Origin: Hippopus hippopus | Taxonomy: Eukaryota > Mollusca > Bivalvia > Cardiida > Cardiidae | NCBI GenBank assembly: GCA_946811185.2 | Contig: OX328113.1 | Location: 23,907,521 to 23,971,520 of the forward strand | Length of the DNA stretch: 64,000 nt | Direction: 5' to 3' | In this document: in pieces, positions 1 to 27,551 of the stretch | Numbering within the stretch: position 1 is the first letter of the stretch | How the letters are laid out: each line of letters starts with the position of its first letter | Translations under genes and position numbers: made by a program | The notes under the pieces: model-generated | Seen by the model: only the letters and a program-made list of their open reading frames with translations | What the model was told of the DNA's origin: nothing | The model's database searches: none

Positions 1-800
1 GCTATCAAACATAATAAGATGACACGCAAAATAAAGATGGCTGCATCGGTTCATGATGTTATGTCATAATTAAAGAAGTACAAAGCATATTTTACATTAT
101 AACATGAACCGGAAATTAAATAGTTGATAATATCTTATAAAGTCAGAATGGCTCCAGAACTTAAGTTGTGAAAACTGTCTTAAATTAAATATGACTATAA
201 CTCAAAATATTTTTACGAATACAAGCTTTTAATATTCGATATGGCTTAAAGATTTGAACACTGGTTAAGATGTTTTATATGCAATGATGCTGTTAAACTG
301 AATTATTTAGAATACATCAAAACTCGGTGTGACTTTAGTTTTGCATTCCGTGTGACTTAAAAATTAAATTAATGACGATTTTTCCCTACTCAGTACTTAA
401 TTTCAATAAACGATGATGATAACAATAGCAAATAGATAAATAAATAAATAAATAAATAAATGAATAAATGAATAAAAATAAAACTAAAGACATGGGTTGG
501 TGACTTCTAATATTATAGTTTCAAATAATGTTTTGTTTTTCTGTCAGTGCGACTTAAAATAAAGAGTATCAATGATATTTTACCCTCAATACAGCCTAAA
601 AACTGTATTCAAAGAATATTTTCGTCTAGTATGACATTAAAAAAGAACGAAACATTAGAGTTTAACTTAACGATATTTTACATTCTTTATGACTTTAAAA
701 CTAATTCATTACATGCCTATCCTTGATTAAAAGCGATTTACCTCTCTATCAATTTTTAGAGTTGCTGCAGTTAATATCATCACTCTCGACGATATCATTT
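1..800. other. AT-rich non-coding stretch
   Basis: No gene or clear element found. It contains an imperfect A-A-A-T microsatellite at about 430-480. Confidence 0.6.
430..480. repeat. AAAT-type microsatellite
   Basis: About ten AAAT/GAAT units in tandem. Confidence 0.9.
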
Positions 801-822
801 TTAAAGTGACGATACCTTTTTA

Positions 823-1075
823 TGAACCACGGTCTGGCAAAAGAGAGTTTTATGCATGTTCTTGATGCATGATACCATGCAAGTCATCACATGATTATGG
901 GTCCATAAAATCCATTTTGTCTGACAACCGACTAAATCATGCGATGCAATTTTACCCGGGAATGCAGGAAATTGACCAATAGCAAAAGTTACTACCCACG
1001 TGAGCCTAAACGTACTGCACAGGCTGACATGGGTAGATACTTTTCGCAGATGCATTTAACCTGCACTGCACAGAG
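823..1075 (+). mobile_element. MITE family A copy
   Basis: Carries the family A left end (GTCTGGCAAAAG), the GATTATGGGTCCATAAAATCC segment, a degraded inner palindrome and the right end (CTTTTCGCAGATGCATTTAA). No coding capacity. Confidence 0.75.
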
Positions 1076-1659
1076 CATGACTTTTTTTTTCACATATATT
1101 AAAAAGATCAGCTCAGTAACATAGATTTTCTTACATGCTTGTTTGTGGTAAATTTATTTACCTTGACTCTTGAACCTGTGGAACATTCTATCAGTTGTCG
1201 CAAGTATATGGTTCTTTCTTTTGATTTAACTCCTTACTGAACGACAAAATTTTAAATTTGTTCTTATTAAACGCAATTGCAGACCAAAACTTCGATAAGA
1301 TTCAAACAATTGAATTTGTCTTTTAACTGGTAGAACACATTGTTAGAAAAAAAGGGAATTCCAAATTTCCATTAAAATTATTTAGTAGCTTGTTTAATAT
1401 TTGTTTGGAATGATAAGCCTGAAAGCCACAAGTTCTTATCTACTTTTTTGGTGCACGGGTTTTCAAGATTTTAGCGAAGTAATAATTGAATTATTTCTGC
1501 ATATCTTTATGGTAGCTTTTTAACTGTTTAATCGTTGTATTCATATATCATTTATACTTTTGTTCGAACTATATTGTTTTGTTTTGGAGAATTTTGTTAT
1601 TGTTGTTTTTATTATTATTAGAAGTAGTAGTATTATTAGTATTATTATAATATATATAT
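1076..1659. other. Non-coding stretch, nothing recognised
   Basis: AT-rich. ATT/AGT short repeats at about 1600-1655. Confidence 0.5.
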
Positions 1660-1661
1660 TT

Positions 1662-1990
1662 AATGGCCAACTAAAATTACCAATAGATTCGGATGAAACG
1701 TTGAACTGATGTTCTGTGTGACGGGATGAGATATTGAACCGATGTTCTGTGTGACAGGATGAGACGTTGAACCGATGTTCTCTGTAACGGGATGAGACGT
1801 TGAACCGATGTTCTGTGTGACGGTGCTATGTACCAAGCACGTTAAAGAACCAGGCTTATATGAGAATGAGTTTCGTCCTGTGTCTTGCACGATCCCCTGT
1901 AACATAATTAACAGCCTTCTTGGGGCTTTGCCCATACGGACAACAGGTGGCGACAATCGAAAAATAATCCTGCAAGTCCAGGGCTTCACA
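1662..1990 (+). mobile_element. SINE body with internal 33-bp tandem expansion
   Basis: Shares GTGACGGTGCTATG, AGCACGTTAAAGAACCAGGC, GGGTTTCGTCCTGT-like and AACAGCCTT segments with the intact SINE at 49626-49935. At 1690-1821 a 33-bp unit (GATGAGACGTTGAACCGATG and so on) is repeated about four times, where the other copy has one. Confidence 0.75.
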
Positions 1991-2100
1991 AATATAGGCT
2001 AGGGCTCGGGAGTGTCCAAGGACACTCTCATGAGAAACCCAGCTCTTCAAGTGTGGATCGAAACCCGGATCTCAAGGATACACTTCCACCACCAAGCCAT
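1990..2100. repeat. Dispersed repeat, copy 1
   Basis: Shares AGGACACTCTCATGAGAAAC-type sequence and GGATCGAAACCCGGATCTCA with about 2445-2525. Confidence 0.55.
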
Positions 2101-2434
2101 GCAGGACCCCTATTAACTTCTTTTAACTCTTCAGGAAATGACAAAATGAAAGTGTTTTCCAAATTGAGGGCATTTTACAGACGACAAATTAAATGCTGCT
2201 AAAATTATTGGATGTATATTTGAAAGATAGAAAACATAGAGAGAAACGGAGATAATCTGGTTACCAGCATATTCTCCTTTTTCCACAAAGTTTTCAAAAG
2301 TTTTTTTCTCTTGGTCGTTAAAACTAGGAATAGGCAAATATCATCTGGCAATTGACTAATCCAAGCAAGTCAACTCATCATTATGGATCACTAAAATCCT
2401 TTGGATCAATCAATCCTCCAAGTCCTGGGTTTCA

Positions 2435-2530
2435 AGAACTCTAAATTAGGGCTCTGTAGTGCCTAAGGACATTCTCGTGAGAAACCAATCTCTTCAAGTG
2501 AGAATCGAAACACGGATCTCAAGGTTTAGT
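2435..2530. repeat. Dispersed repeat, copy 2
   Basis: Same order of motifs as 1990-2100, diverged. Confidence 0.5.
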
Positions 2531-2759
2531 TAGAGTGACAGATTTAAGCAAATTTCATCAGGCAGGGAAGTGTCAGCCTCAAAATTCTCAGCGACATTGA
2601 TGTTATGCATCATTATTATACTGCAAAGAAATTTCTCGTGATCTGATTGGATAATGTGCCCCGAACATATATATCATGTACACTGGCAAAACCCACGTAA
2701 AAGCAGTTTCCCTTTCGGGAGCCCCGTATACATGACTACACTTTCAATACAACATCCAA

Positions 2760-2855
2760 AATGGCGGCGTCGATCAAGATTAACATCAAGATTATGCACC
2801 AAACTGCACGTTTTACCAAGGTTTCTGTGACGTCAGTTCCCCGTGACGTCAGTTT
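2760..2855. promoter_or_regulatory. Possible CRE/YY1-type motif cluster
   Basis: CAAAATGGCGGC at about 2755-2766 resembles a YY1 site. Two full TGACGTCA palindromes follow at 2828-2835 and 2844-2851, in tandem 16-bp units. No exon could be linked to it. Confidence 0.3.
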
Positions 2856-2984
2856 TCATTGAATTGGGGCATTCAGAAGGGAAATTCTACTTCGTCAGGG
2901 TACTCAATTTTTGAAACCAAAAAACAGGTAAATTTCGCTAAACACACGTTGGAATGGTAAAACTTTGCACTATATTAAATTCGT

Positions 2985-3124
2985 TGCATGGTCATGTAGA
3001 AAACTGACCAAAATAAAAACAGTTTCGACTCATGTCAGCCTGCACGGGTTGGGCAGGCTTAAATGGATCGATACTATTTTAGCAGATATATTATGCCCCC
3101 TTTTCACAGAGCATGGCCCATTTT
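2985..3124 (+). mobile_element. MITE family A, right part
   Basis: GTCAGCCTG core then AGCCCCCTTTTCACAGAGC-like right end. Left end missing. Confidence 0.6.
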
Positions 3125-3448
3125 CTTGTCCGGTGAGTAACGCTAAAAAAAAAAAAGGCGGGAAAACAGTTCAGCAGTTGGTCAAAACTGAATATCGTGT
3201 AGGCATGAGAACTTTTATTGTCTTGTTGATCCCCAAATTGACCTGTTTAGACCACCTACTAAATTAAATTACGAGCTAACAGAACAGCCAATAATTTCCA
3301 TATTCCCTGCGCTGCGATCATTTGAACATACCATGCATCCGTAATTATTAACCCTTTCCTAAACCTTGATATACGGCGGCAGCTACAAGTATTTTACATA
3401 GAAAATCGGGTACGAATTCAATCCAGAGCGCGCGGTATGGAAATATTT

Positions 3449-3717
3449 GAGCGGTGCTCTGTGAAAAGGGGGCTTAATGCATCTGCGAAAAGTATCGACC
3501 AAGGTCAGCCTGCGCAGTCCGCGCAGGCTGACCTAGGCCGAAACTTTTCGTTATCGGTCAATTTTCTGTATGTCAAAGGACCAGTATACCTCATGATTAA
3601 TTCGTTTGTTTAAAAAAGTGGTTCTTGTAGGTCCATAACAATGTGATGACTTGGGCTGGTATCATGTATCACGGAGATGCATTAAGCCCCCTTTTGCCAG
3701 AGCATGGCTCATTTATT
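3449..3717 (-). mobile_element. MITE family A, full copy
   Basis: Ends GAGCGGTGCTCTGTGAAAAG and TTTTGCCAGAGCATGGCTCA are inverted. The inner palindrome GCGCAGTCCGCGCAGGCTGA is intact. Confidence 0.85.
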
Positions 3718-3721
3718 TGAG

Positions 3722-3950
3722 CAATGCTCTGTGAAAATGGCTTTATGCGTCTGCAAAAGTATCGACCCAGGTCAGCCTGCGCGTACGCGCAGGCTGACCT
3801 GGGCCAAAACATTTTGCTTATGGTCTGAATGTTCAAGGACCAATGTATCCCATGATTCAGTTGGTTGTTATACAAAACAGTTTTTATGGATTCATGATAC
3901 TGTGATGACTTGCATAGTATAATGCATCATGGAAGAATCATTAAAGGCCC
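3722..3950 (-). mobile_element. MITE family A, second copy abutting the first
   Basis: Starts GAGCAATGCTCTGTGAAAAT directly after the preceding copy and has its own GC palindrome near 3775-3800. Confidence 0.8.
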
Positions 3951-3973
3951 AATAGCTGCCAAACAAATCAAAG

Positions 3974-4280
3974 CAGGTGTTACAATGCATTTAAATTTTA
4001 ATCATACCATTTGAAACCGTGAAAATATTGTAAAGATGACAATCTGTCATTTTGTGGTTGGTCCAAGTGTTAGTCGCTGGCAGAAAAATGAATTTTAAAA
4101 TCTGGCAAAATGCACACAAAAGTGAGGATTTAACCTAGTTTTGAAATTAATTTCTCTGCCAGCGACTAACACTGGGACAGACCGTACAATGACAGATTGT
4201 CATCTTCACAATAATATTCATACTTTTAAATGGCACTATTTAAAATGAAATGCATTTTAACACCCGTTTTGTCTACTTTT
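3974..4280. mobile_element. MITE family G with about 130-bp TIRs
   Basis: Left arm (CAGGTGTTACAATGCATTTA, GATGACAATCTGTCATT, GTTAGTCGCTGGCAGA) recurs inverted at 4145-4275. A fragment of one arm is at about 14158-14290. Confidence 0.8.
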
Positions 4281-4479
4281 GATATCTATTGTTTCTTTAA
4301 ACACTCTCTTCAAAGAGCCTGGCTCATTTTATTGTACTCCGGCATTACACTCCCTTTTCACGCTGTCACGTGACTGGTTGAGCCAATAAAAATTTGTATC
4401 AGAAATTCCACTCGCAATGGTGATATCGTCATTCGATTGGTTAATAATAATTTTTTTGAAACATTTAAAAATAGGGTCT

Positions 4480-4650
4480 GTATTCACCCTTATTCTTAAT
4501 TTCACTCTGAGTCTAATTCTAGGTATAAAAAGTAATGCAACTTCTGATTGGCTTAACCATTTGGTTTAGCCAATCATAAGTTGCGTTACTTTTCAAATAT
4601 AGAAAATTCTTTCAAATTTAGAAAATTCTTGAGAATAAAACCCAACATCT
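4480..4650. mobile_element. Palindromic MITE family F, copy 1
   Basis: Hairpin centred at about 4560: CTGATTGGCTTAACCATTT faces GGTTTAGCCAATCATAAG. Flanks GTATTCACC and TTGAGAATAA match the other copies. Confidence 0.75.
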
Positions 4651-4659
4651 GAAGGGGAT

Positions 4660-5430
4660 CGCTTTTCTTTTTTTATCACATAACTCCCCTTGTTTTCAAT
4701 GTAATACAGCGATTTCGAATTTTCTTGTCTTACACACATGTGAGATAAGAAAATAGTGCGGTATTTGGTCATCAAGGTAATTACATGTATACACCTCATT
4801 TCTAAAACATTGCTGCCCGAGGTTCCTGAGTGAAATTAAAGGTCAAAATTCGTAATCACGATAAAGTTGTTAATTTAATCACTTTTAGATTCAAAACAGA
4901 ATCAATATATGCAAGTTTCTTTGGAACTGTTTTTCGTTCGTAATGTACTTGTCAAAGAAGCAAGTAGGCATCATGTAAATTTAATTACACATTAAACATG
5001 TATGCTCATGTTTCAAAACGTTATGGACTATAATTCTTGTTGTACAGTTATGTGATAAAAAGAATCTGACACTCGTTGGTTTTTAGGTAAAAATTTATTA
5101 AACTTGTCCACAAAAAAATGTTATAAAGCGCACCAAAAGCTCGTTTAATAACATTTTTTGTAGACCCGTTTAATAAAATTCTATTTCAAACGCCAGCTCA
5201 TGTCACATCCTATATATCTCAAGTTGATTCTAGGAAGGGGCGTTTAATGACCGTGGCTGCCAGCAAATTGAATTACAAGTCACACAAAATGGAATAAAAA
5301 TCTAAATTTTCCGCGTCATAGTTTCAAAGTAATTGACATACAAAGCGTCATTCTATAAACATGGAATTGAATTAGGTTTGGGACCGTGTACTTTATTTTC
5401 TCTAGTTTTCTCTAGTTTTCTCTAGTTTCT
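4660..5430. other. Non-coding stretch, nothing recognised
   Basis: No exon or element identified apart from short direct repeats (CTCTAGTTTT) at about 5400-5428. Confidence 0.5.
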
Positions 5431-5450
5431 GTAACGTGTCAGACTTTTCG

Positions 5451-5820
5451 ATTAACTCTTCCCCAGACAACAAAAATTTAGACTGGTCCAAACTGAAAGC
5501 ATTTGCAGACGACAAATTAAAGGTGGCTCAAATGACGAAATTTCTCTTTGATTGGATGGGAAACATTGTAGGAAAAGGAGAAAATGCTGGTTACCAGCAT
5601 TTTCTCCTTTTCCCACAATACTTTCCAAAGCCCTTGTTTCTCAGTGTCGTTAAAAGTCAGGGTGGCCCAAATGACGAAATTTGTCCTTGGTGCGGTAGAA
5701 AACATTGTGGGAAATGAAAAATGCTGTTTATCAGCATTTTCTTCTTTTTTTCCATAATCTTTTAAAAGGCCTTTTTCCTCTGGGTCGTTAAAAGTTGGGA
5801 TTGTGGGATAAAGGATTAAA
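5451..5820 (+). mobile_element. MITE family B, two hairpins in tandem
   Basis: Left end with ATTTAGACTGGTCCAAACTG and GCATTTGCAGACGACAAATT. Hairpin AAAATGCTGG/CCAGCATTTT at 5581-5606, and a second degraded hairpin at 5700-5755. Confidence 0.85.
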
Positions 5821-6019
5821 AACGTATGCGGTTCTGGCCGAGTTTCGTAGCGTATCGGATAAATCGAAGATTTTTATTTTTATTCGTTAATCTCATACAA
5901 CCCCGAGGAAGATGGCTATTTGTAAACAGTGAGGGAAACAGAGAAAGAGTATCATTTTCTCCTGTTCCTGTAAAAGCCACATCAGTTGAGCCACACTATT
6001 TTTTGTCTTGTGCAGATAT

Positions 6020-6260
6020 ATGAGTGAGTGAGTGAGTGAGTTAGAAAGAGAGTGAATGGGTGGAGGGGTGGGTGAGTGAGTGAGTGAGTCAGCCAGCCAG
6101 CCAGCCAGTCAGACAGACAGACAGACAGACAGACAGACGGTCGGTCGGTCGGTCGGTCGGTCGGTCGGTCGGTCGGCCAGTCAGTCAGTCAGTCAGTCGG
6201 TCAGTCAGTTTTTCGGCAATCAAGCCCGCCCTGCCCTGATCTGTCTGTTCGTCCGTTCGT
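6020..6260. repeat. Compound tetranucleotide microsatellite
   Basis: Successive GAGT, CAGC, CAGA, GGTC and CAGT runs. Each block differs from the next by one base. Confidence 0.95.
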
Positions 6261-6553
6261 CAGTCTGCACTTTCTTCTGGACTTCCGTCCGTCTCTCTGT
6301 CTGATTTCGCTAGAGATTTTCATTTAAATTTTCTCTGCGAAGAATTAAGGCCACCGCGGCCGTATTTTGATTTTGATAAGTTTAAGATAAGGCAGTCTTC
6401 TCAGTCCGTGGTACAATTCGTTCGACCTTCAGAATTTAACCAGTAACTAGCAACAAGTTTCGTTTTCGATGACTGCTTCTGAAATAAGAGTGGCAAAAGG
6501 AGAAATGAGAAAAAGAAATGTCCTTTTAGCACAATGGTTTACATCTACTTATA

Positions 6554-6800
6554 CAGGGTGTCCAAAAAGTCGTGCACCATCCTGAAAACACATTCATTGT
6601 TACAGATGCTCAAATTGAGCACCATTTTCAGTAATACAACGCTGTACTCTCCGCAAAAAGCTGTTTTGAACATTCCGTAGGGTATCCGGTGGGATGTGGT
6701 GACACTCAGTTACTGACCATTACTGAAAATGGTGCTCAATTTGAGCATCTGTAACAATGAATGTGTTTTCAGGATGGTGCACGACTTTTTGGACACCCTG
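6554..6800. mobile_element. Fold-back mariner-like MITE with perfect 82-bp arms
   Basis: Arms 6554-6635 and 6719-6800 are exact reverse complements, ending CAGGGTGTCCAAAAAGTCGT and flanked by TA on both sides. On the - strand the 83-bp loop plus one arm reads HHIPPDTLRNVQNSFLRRVQ then RCITENGAQFEHL and a stop, the C-terminal end of a Tc3/mariner-type DDE transposase. Confidence 0.9.
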
Positions 6801-6923
6801 TATATCAAACTTTTAATTTATATATATATTTTGATAAACATTTTTGCAAATACGTTTCTTATCTCGTTTGACGGAAATCTGTTTCAGGTTGTATAAAAGG
6901 CTAACCCGTTCAGTATCAAGTAT

Positions 6924-7171
6924 GGCTTGCAAAACGCGGACATTTGCGTAAAGTGTCGTCTCGGATCAGCCTGCGCAGACTGCGCAGGCTAATCCGAGAC
7001 GGCACTTTACCGCTACATTAGATTTTGTGATACAGTAGACTTGCACAAAACAGAAAATTGCATAAAAACGGAAAGTGTCGTTTTGGATTAGCCTGCGCGG
7101 ACTGCGCAGGCTGATCCGAGACGACACTTTACGCAAATGTCCGAATTCCCCTTTTCGAGTGTTGCAGGCCA
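6924..7171. mobile_element. MITE family C, copy 1
   Basis: Nearly full-length palindrome. GCGGACATTTGCGTAAAGTG at the left, its complement at the right, and two GCGCAGACTGCGCAGGCT-type cores. Confidence 0.85.
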
Positions 7172-7177
7172 TATATG

Positions 7178-7450
7178 GGCCATACTCTGGCAAAAGGGGG
7201 TTAAACGCATCTCCATGATATACATGTATTATAACAAGCAAATCTTCGTATATTTATTGATTTATAAAACTAATTCTGTCCTACAGCCAACTGAATCAAG
7301 GGGTAGAAAGGCCCTTTGACAAGCAGAAAATTAACCAAAAGCAAAGTTTCGGCCCAGGGCAGCCTGCGCGGACAGCGTAGGCTGACATAGGTCGAAACTT
7401 TTTGCCCATGCGTTAAAACTCCTTTTCACGGAGTATTGCTCATATATAAA
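7178..7450 (+). mobile_element. MITE family A copy
   Basis: Left end GGCCATACTCTGGCAAAAGG, right end CCTTTTCACGGAGTATTGCT. Inner palindrome partly decayed. Confidence 0.75.
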
Positions 7451-7482
7451 CTCAACCTGTTACTATGGCAAAAAACACAGTC

Positions 7483-7610
7483 TCTGACATTAACGACCCT
7501 GTTTGAATAAGGCTTTTGAAAAAATCGTGGAAGGAGAGAAAATGGTGGTAATCAAAGTTTTTCCTTTTTCCTACTATACCTTCTATCCTTTGGACGGCAA
7601 TACCCAAAAT
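7483..7610 (-). mobile_element. MITE family B fragment
   Basis: TTAACGACCCTG and a decayed hairpin AGAAAATGGTGGTAA. Confidence 0.6.
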
Positions 7611-7626
7611 CTCTGCCATATTTAAG

Positions 7627-8048
7627 GTCTACGGCCCCTAACTCTCATATTAAAAGACGGAAGCTGCCGATATTGGCCAAATAGCCTTTACGAAAACGTC
7701 GATGTTACACGATATTTACCGATGAGTTAGTGAGTCTACAGCCCCTTACTTTCATATTAAAAGACGGAAGGTGCCGAGATTGGCCGAATAGCCTTTACGA
7801 AAACGTCGATGTTACACGATATTTACCGATGAGTAAGTGAGTCTACAGCCCCTAACTCTCATTATTAAAGAAGAAAGCTGCCGATATTGGCCAAATAACC
7901 TTTACGAAAACGTCGACGTTACACGATATTTACCGATGAGTTAGTGAGTCTACAGCCCCTAACTCTACTAATTAAAGAAGAAAGCTGCCGAGATTGGCCA
8001 AATAGCCTTTACGAAAACGTCGATGTTTACCGAAGAGTTAGGGGTCGT
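7627..8048. repeat. 107-bp tandem repeat, four copies
   Basis: Units start at 7627, 7734, 7841 and 7948, exactly 107 bp apart, each with TTTACGAAAACGTCGATGTT. The last is truncated. Confidence 0.93.
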
Positions 8049-8136
8049 AATCCTTCATCAATGTCACCGGCAAATGCATTCAAATTTGAAATGTCCAAAG
8101 TTTTATGTTCTGGTAAAGAATTAAATACATGTATAT

Positions 8137-8360
8137 GAGCCATACTCTGTGAAAAGGGGGCTTAAAGCGTCTGCAAAACGTATCGACCCATGTCAGCCTG
8201 CGCAGTCCGCGCAGGCTGACATGCGTCGAAATGTTTTGATACTTGCAGATTTTCTGCATGTCAAAGGGCCAGTCGACCTCATGATTTAATCGACTGTTGC
8301 ACATGATGTATTTTATGGATCCATAATTATTTGATGACTTGTTTTCTTTTGCCAGAGCGT
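8137..8360 (-). mobile_element. MITE family A, truncated
   Basis: Starts GAGCCATACTCTGTGAAAAG. GC palindrome at 8197-8221. The far end is cut short. Confidence 0.8.
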
Positions 8361-8376
8361 CGCTCATTTCTATATG

Positions 8377-8614
8377 AGCCACGCTCTGTAAAAAGGGAGC
8401 TAAATGCATCTGGGAAAAGATTCGACCTGGGCCGAAACTTTTTGCTATTGGTCAATTTTGTGTATGTCCAAGGACCAGTCTACCTCATGATTAAGTCGGT
8501 TGTTGAAAAAAAGTGGTTGTTATTGATCCATGAGTATGTAATGGCTTGCTTGGTATGATGGATTATGGAGATGTATTAAGCTCCCTTTATCAGAACATGG
8601 TTCACATATAGCCG
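8377..8614 (-). mobile_element. MITE family A with deleted palindrome
   Basis: Starts GAGCCACGCTCTGTAAAAAG and ends CCCTTTATCAGAACATGG. The central palindrome has been lost. Confidence 0.8.
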
Positions 8615-8624
8615 TCCTTTACCA

Positions 8625-8840
8625 AACGATCCCAAGTTTGAACAAACCACATGAAGAAGGTTTTCGAAAACATCGTTGAAAAAGGAAAAAATGTTAGTAT
8701 CCAGCATTTTCTCCTTTTCCGACAATGTTTTGTATCCTTTCAAAGACACATACCACTATTTAAGCAATATCTAATATGTCGTCTGCAAACGCTTTGAATT
8801 TGGACCAGTCTAAAATTTTTGTCGTCAAGTATAGAGTTAA
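8625..8840 (-). mobile_element. MITE family B copy
   Basis: TTTACCAAACGATCCCAAG, hairpin around 8700, then GTCGTCTGCAAACGCTTTGA. Ends about 240 bp before the amylase start codon. Confidence 0.8.
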
Positions 8841-9078
8841 TGGGCGAATAACGTGACTGAAACCCTTGGAGCCGGAAATATTGAGGACGAAGATCGGACT
8901 GCACGTATGTGTGGGCTGATCTTGGATTATACACTCCACGAAATACATTAAAAGTTGAGTATAACAGGACTAGGGCTTATCTCTCAAACTGACACATTTC
9001 GAAATACCTTGACGAAATATCTTGACGAAGATTTCAGGTCACTTGTCTGTCGGGCTGGAGATCGGGACTAAACGTTAA

Positions 9079-25807
<16,729 letters not shown>

Positions 25808-25840
25808 GCCGGAAGTTGTTGATTCTTTATTTTTTTTTTA

Positions 25841-25846
25841 AATAAA
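25841..25846 (+). terminator. Amylase poly(A) signal
   Basis: AATAAA 34 bp after the amylase stop codon. A second, AATAAA-like AGAATAAAATG follows near 25870. Confidence 0.6.
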
Positions 25847-25980
25847 AATCATTACAAATGTTACCAAAATAGAATAAAATGTCTTGATAAGCTGTGAAAT
25901 TCCCATTGTTCACGTGTTGACATTATACTCACTCTGGCTGTACCCCAGTACGGCTGTGGTACACTATCACATAGAGACTT

Positions 25981-26210
25981 TAACTCTTTATCAGACAACA
26001 AATTTTGGTCTTGTCCAACTTGAAAGCAGTTGCAGACAACAAAGTACTAGTGAATCAAGAACTAAAATTGGCCTTTTGACGGGAAGAAAACATTGTGGTA
26101 AAAGGAGAAAATGCTGGTTACCAGCATTTTCTTCTTTTACCGCAATGTTTTCAAATATCTTATTCTTCAAAGTCGTTGTAAGTCGGGCTTGTCTGGTAAA
26201 GGGTATAGAA
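25981..26210 (+). mobile_element. MITE family B copy
   Basis: TTAACTCTTTATCAGACAAC start. Perfect stem GGAGAAAATGCTGGTTACCA at 26104 onward. Confidence 0.88.
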
Positions 26211-26283
26211 ATTTGGCGATTTTTACAAGAACCTGGGTCCGTCTTCATTGACCATTCTAACCTACTTTCAAATTCTTGTTTTA

Positions 26284-26395
26284 AATTTTTAAAGTAACGC
26301 AATTCCTGATTGGCTAGACCAATCAGATAAAGCCAATCAGATTTTTTATTCCTTTGAAATTTAGAAATTCTCGACAATAAGAGTCAGAATGTAAC
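26284..26395. mobile_element. Palindromic MITE family F, copy 3
   Basis: CTGATTGGCTAGACCAATCA and AGCCAATCAGA. Loop shortened. Confidence 0.72.
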
Positions 26396-26588
26396 GGTAA
26401 TTTAGAATCATTGATATACATGAAGACTAACCCCTGGATTTTTCAACAGGTTTTAATTGTCTAAAACCATTCCAGTATGACTGAAGAAATCACAAAGTTA
26501 CTGAACAAGGGGAACATCCATGCAAAATATGAAAGGCCAATCTAGTCACATGACCTCGATACCTTTTTAAAGCTTTACTTACCACGTC

Positions 26589-26637
26589 TGATTGTGTGTG
26601 TGTGTTTGTGTGTGTGTGTGTGGGGGGGGGGGGGGGA
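26589..26637. repeat. GT microsatellite with poly-G tail
   Basis: GTGTGTGTG run then 14 or so G. Confidence 0.9.
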
Positions 26638-26849
26638 AAGGCGTAGCCGTCCTCCATCATACTTCACAAAGATGTGTCATTGATAACAAACATTGTTAGT
26701 AAAATTTTGTAAAAAAAAAGCAGTAGATCTATACATGTATATTCTATGTATAAAAATGAGTACATGTAGATTGAAACGTAAACATATTCGTTTTATACCC
26801 AATAAAAATCAGTGTTTAGCTGTTCTTATAAAATCCCGTCAACTAAACT

Positions 26850-26945
26850 TCAAACTCCTCAAAGTTGGCACAGCCACTCGTGAAAATATTACCAATGATG
26901 TTCACTCGATGAAATAAATTTCGATCTTTCACCGGAAAAAAAAAT
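26850..26945. repeat. Dispersed repeat shared with 45650-45750
   Basis: Both contain GAAAATATTACC, ATGATGTTCACTCGATGAA-like text and TTTCGATCTTTCACCG. Confidence 0.6.
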
Positions 26946-27040
26946 ATATACTCTATGAGTTTTCACCAATGGTTTTATGTTTACATTGAACTTAAGCAAC
27001 AGGCAACCCTGAACCAAACAACCCAGAGTTTTCCTCCTAA

Positions 27041-27450
27041 ATGAACCTAGTAAGTGATGGTGTATAACGATAATATATAAAATATCGCTCGAAAGTCTAC
27101 TATTACACTTATGAAAAAAAAAAAATCTAAAACTGTCGTTATAGTTGGAAAGTTGTCATGAAGAATTCTTTGAAAAATGCGTCCGTACCAACAGATCATT
27201 AATTTCTCAAATCAGTTTTCAAGAACATATACCAAGAAAAACGAAATGAACTTGGTAAGTGATGGGGTGTTACGACAATAAAAGATATCACTCGAAAGTC
27301 TTCTATTACACTTATGAAAAAGAAAAATCTAAAGCTTTCGTTGTCGTTGTAAAGTTGTCATGACGAATTCTTTAAAAAGTGCGTCTATATTAATAGATCA
27401 CTTTGAAGGCTTGAATCAGTGTCATTGAGGAGCTGTCAGTTAGAGCTCGC
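27041..27450 (+). promoter_or_regulatory. 205-bp tandem duplication upstream of EndoU
   Basis: Copies at 27041-27245 and 27246-27450 share AAGTGATGG, ATATCGCTCGAAAGTCTACT-like text, ATTACACTTATGAAAAA and GTTGTCATGA. Ends 40 bp before the ATG, so it probably covers the proximal promoter. No TATA box is obvious. Confidence 0.75.
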
Positions 27451-27490
27451 GGAGACCAGACAGACAGAAGAGGAAGTTGAAAATTCGACA

Positions 27491-27551
27491 ATGAAAACTT
27501 TCATTACCTTGTCAGTGTTGAATCTCTTTGTTTTTGCTTTTGTGAGAGCAG
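27491..27551 (+). CDS. EndoU exon 1 (signal peptide)
   Basis: MKTFITLSVLNLFVFAFVRA plus one base, donor GTAAGG. A typical hydrophobic secretory leader. The ATG has A at -3. Confidence 0.9.

Noticed and set aside
1660..1989. - strand ORF with repeated NIGSTSHPVTQ
   Set aside because: The repeat is the 33-bp minisatellite inside a SINE.
2760..2864. 34-codon ORF starting ATGGCGGCGTCG at the YY1-like word
   Set aside because: Short, no domain. The ATG is part of the motif.
7627..8048. CRISPR-like array
   Set aside because: Whole units are repeated with no unique spacers, and the genome is animal.
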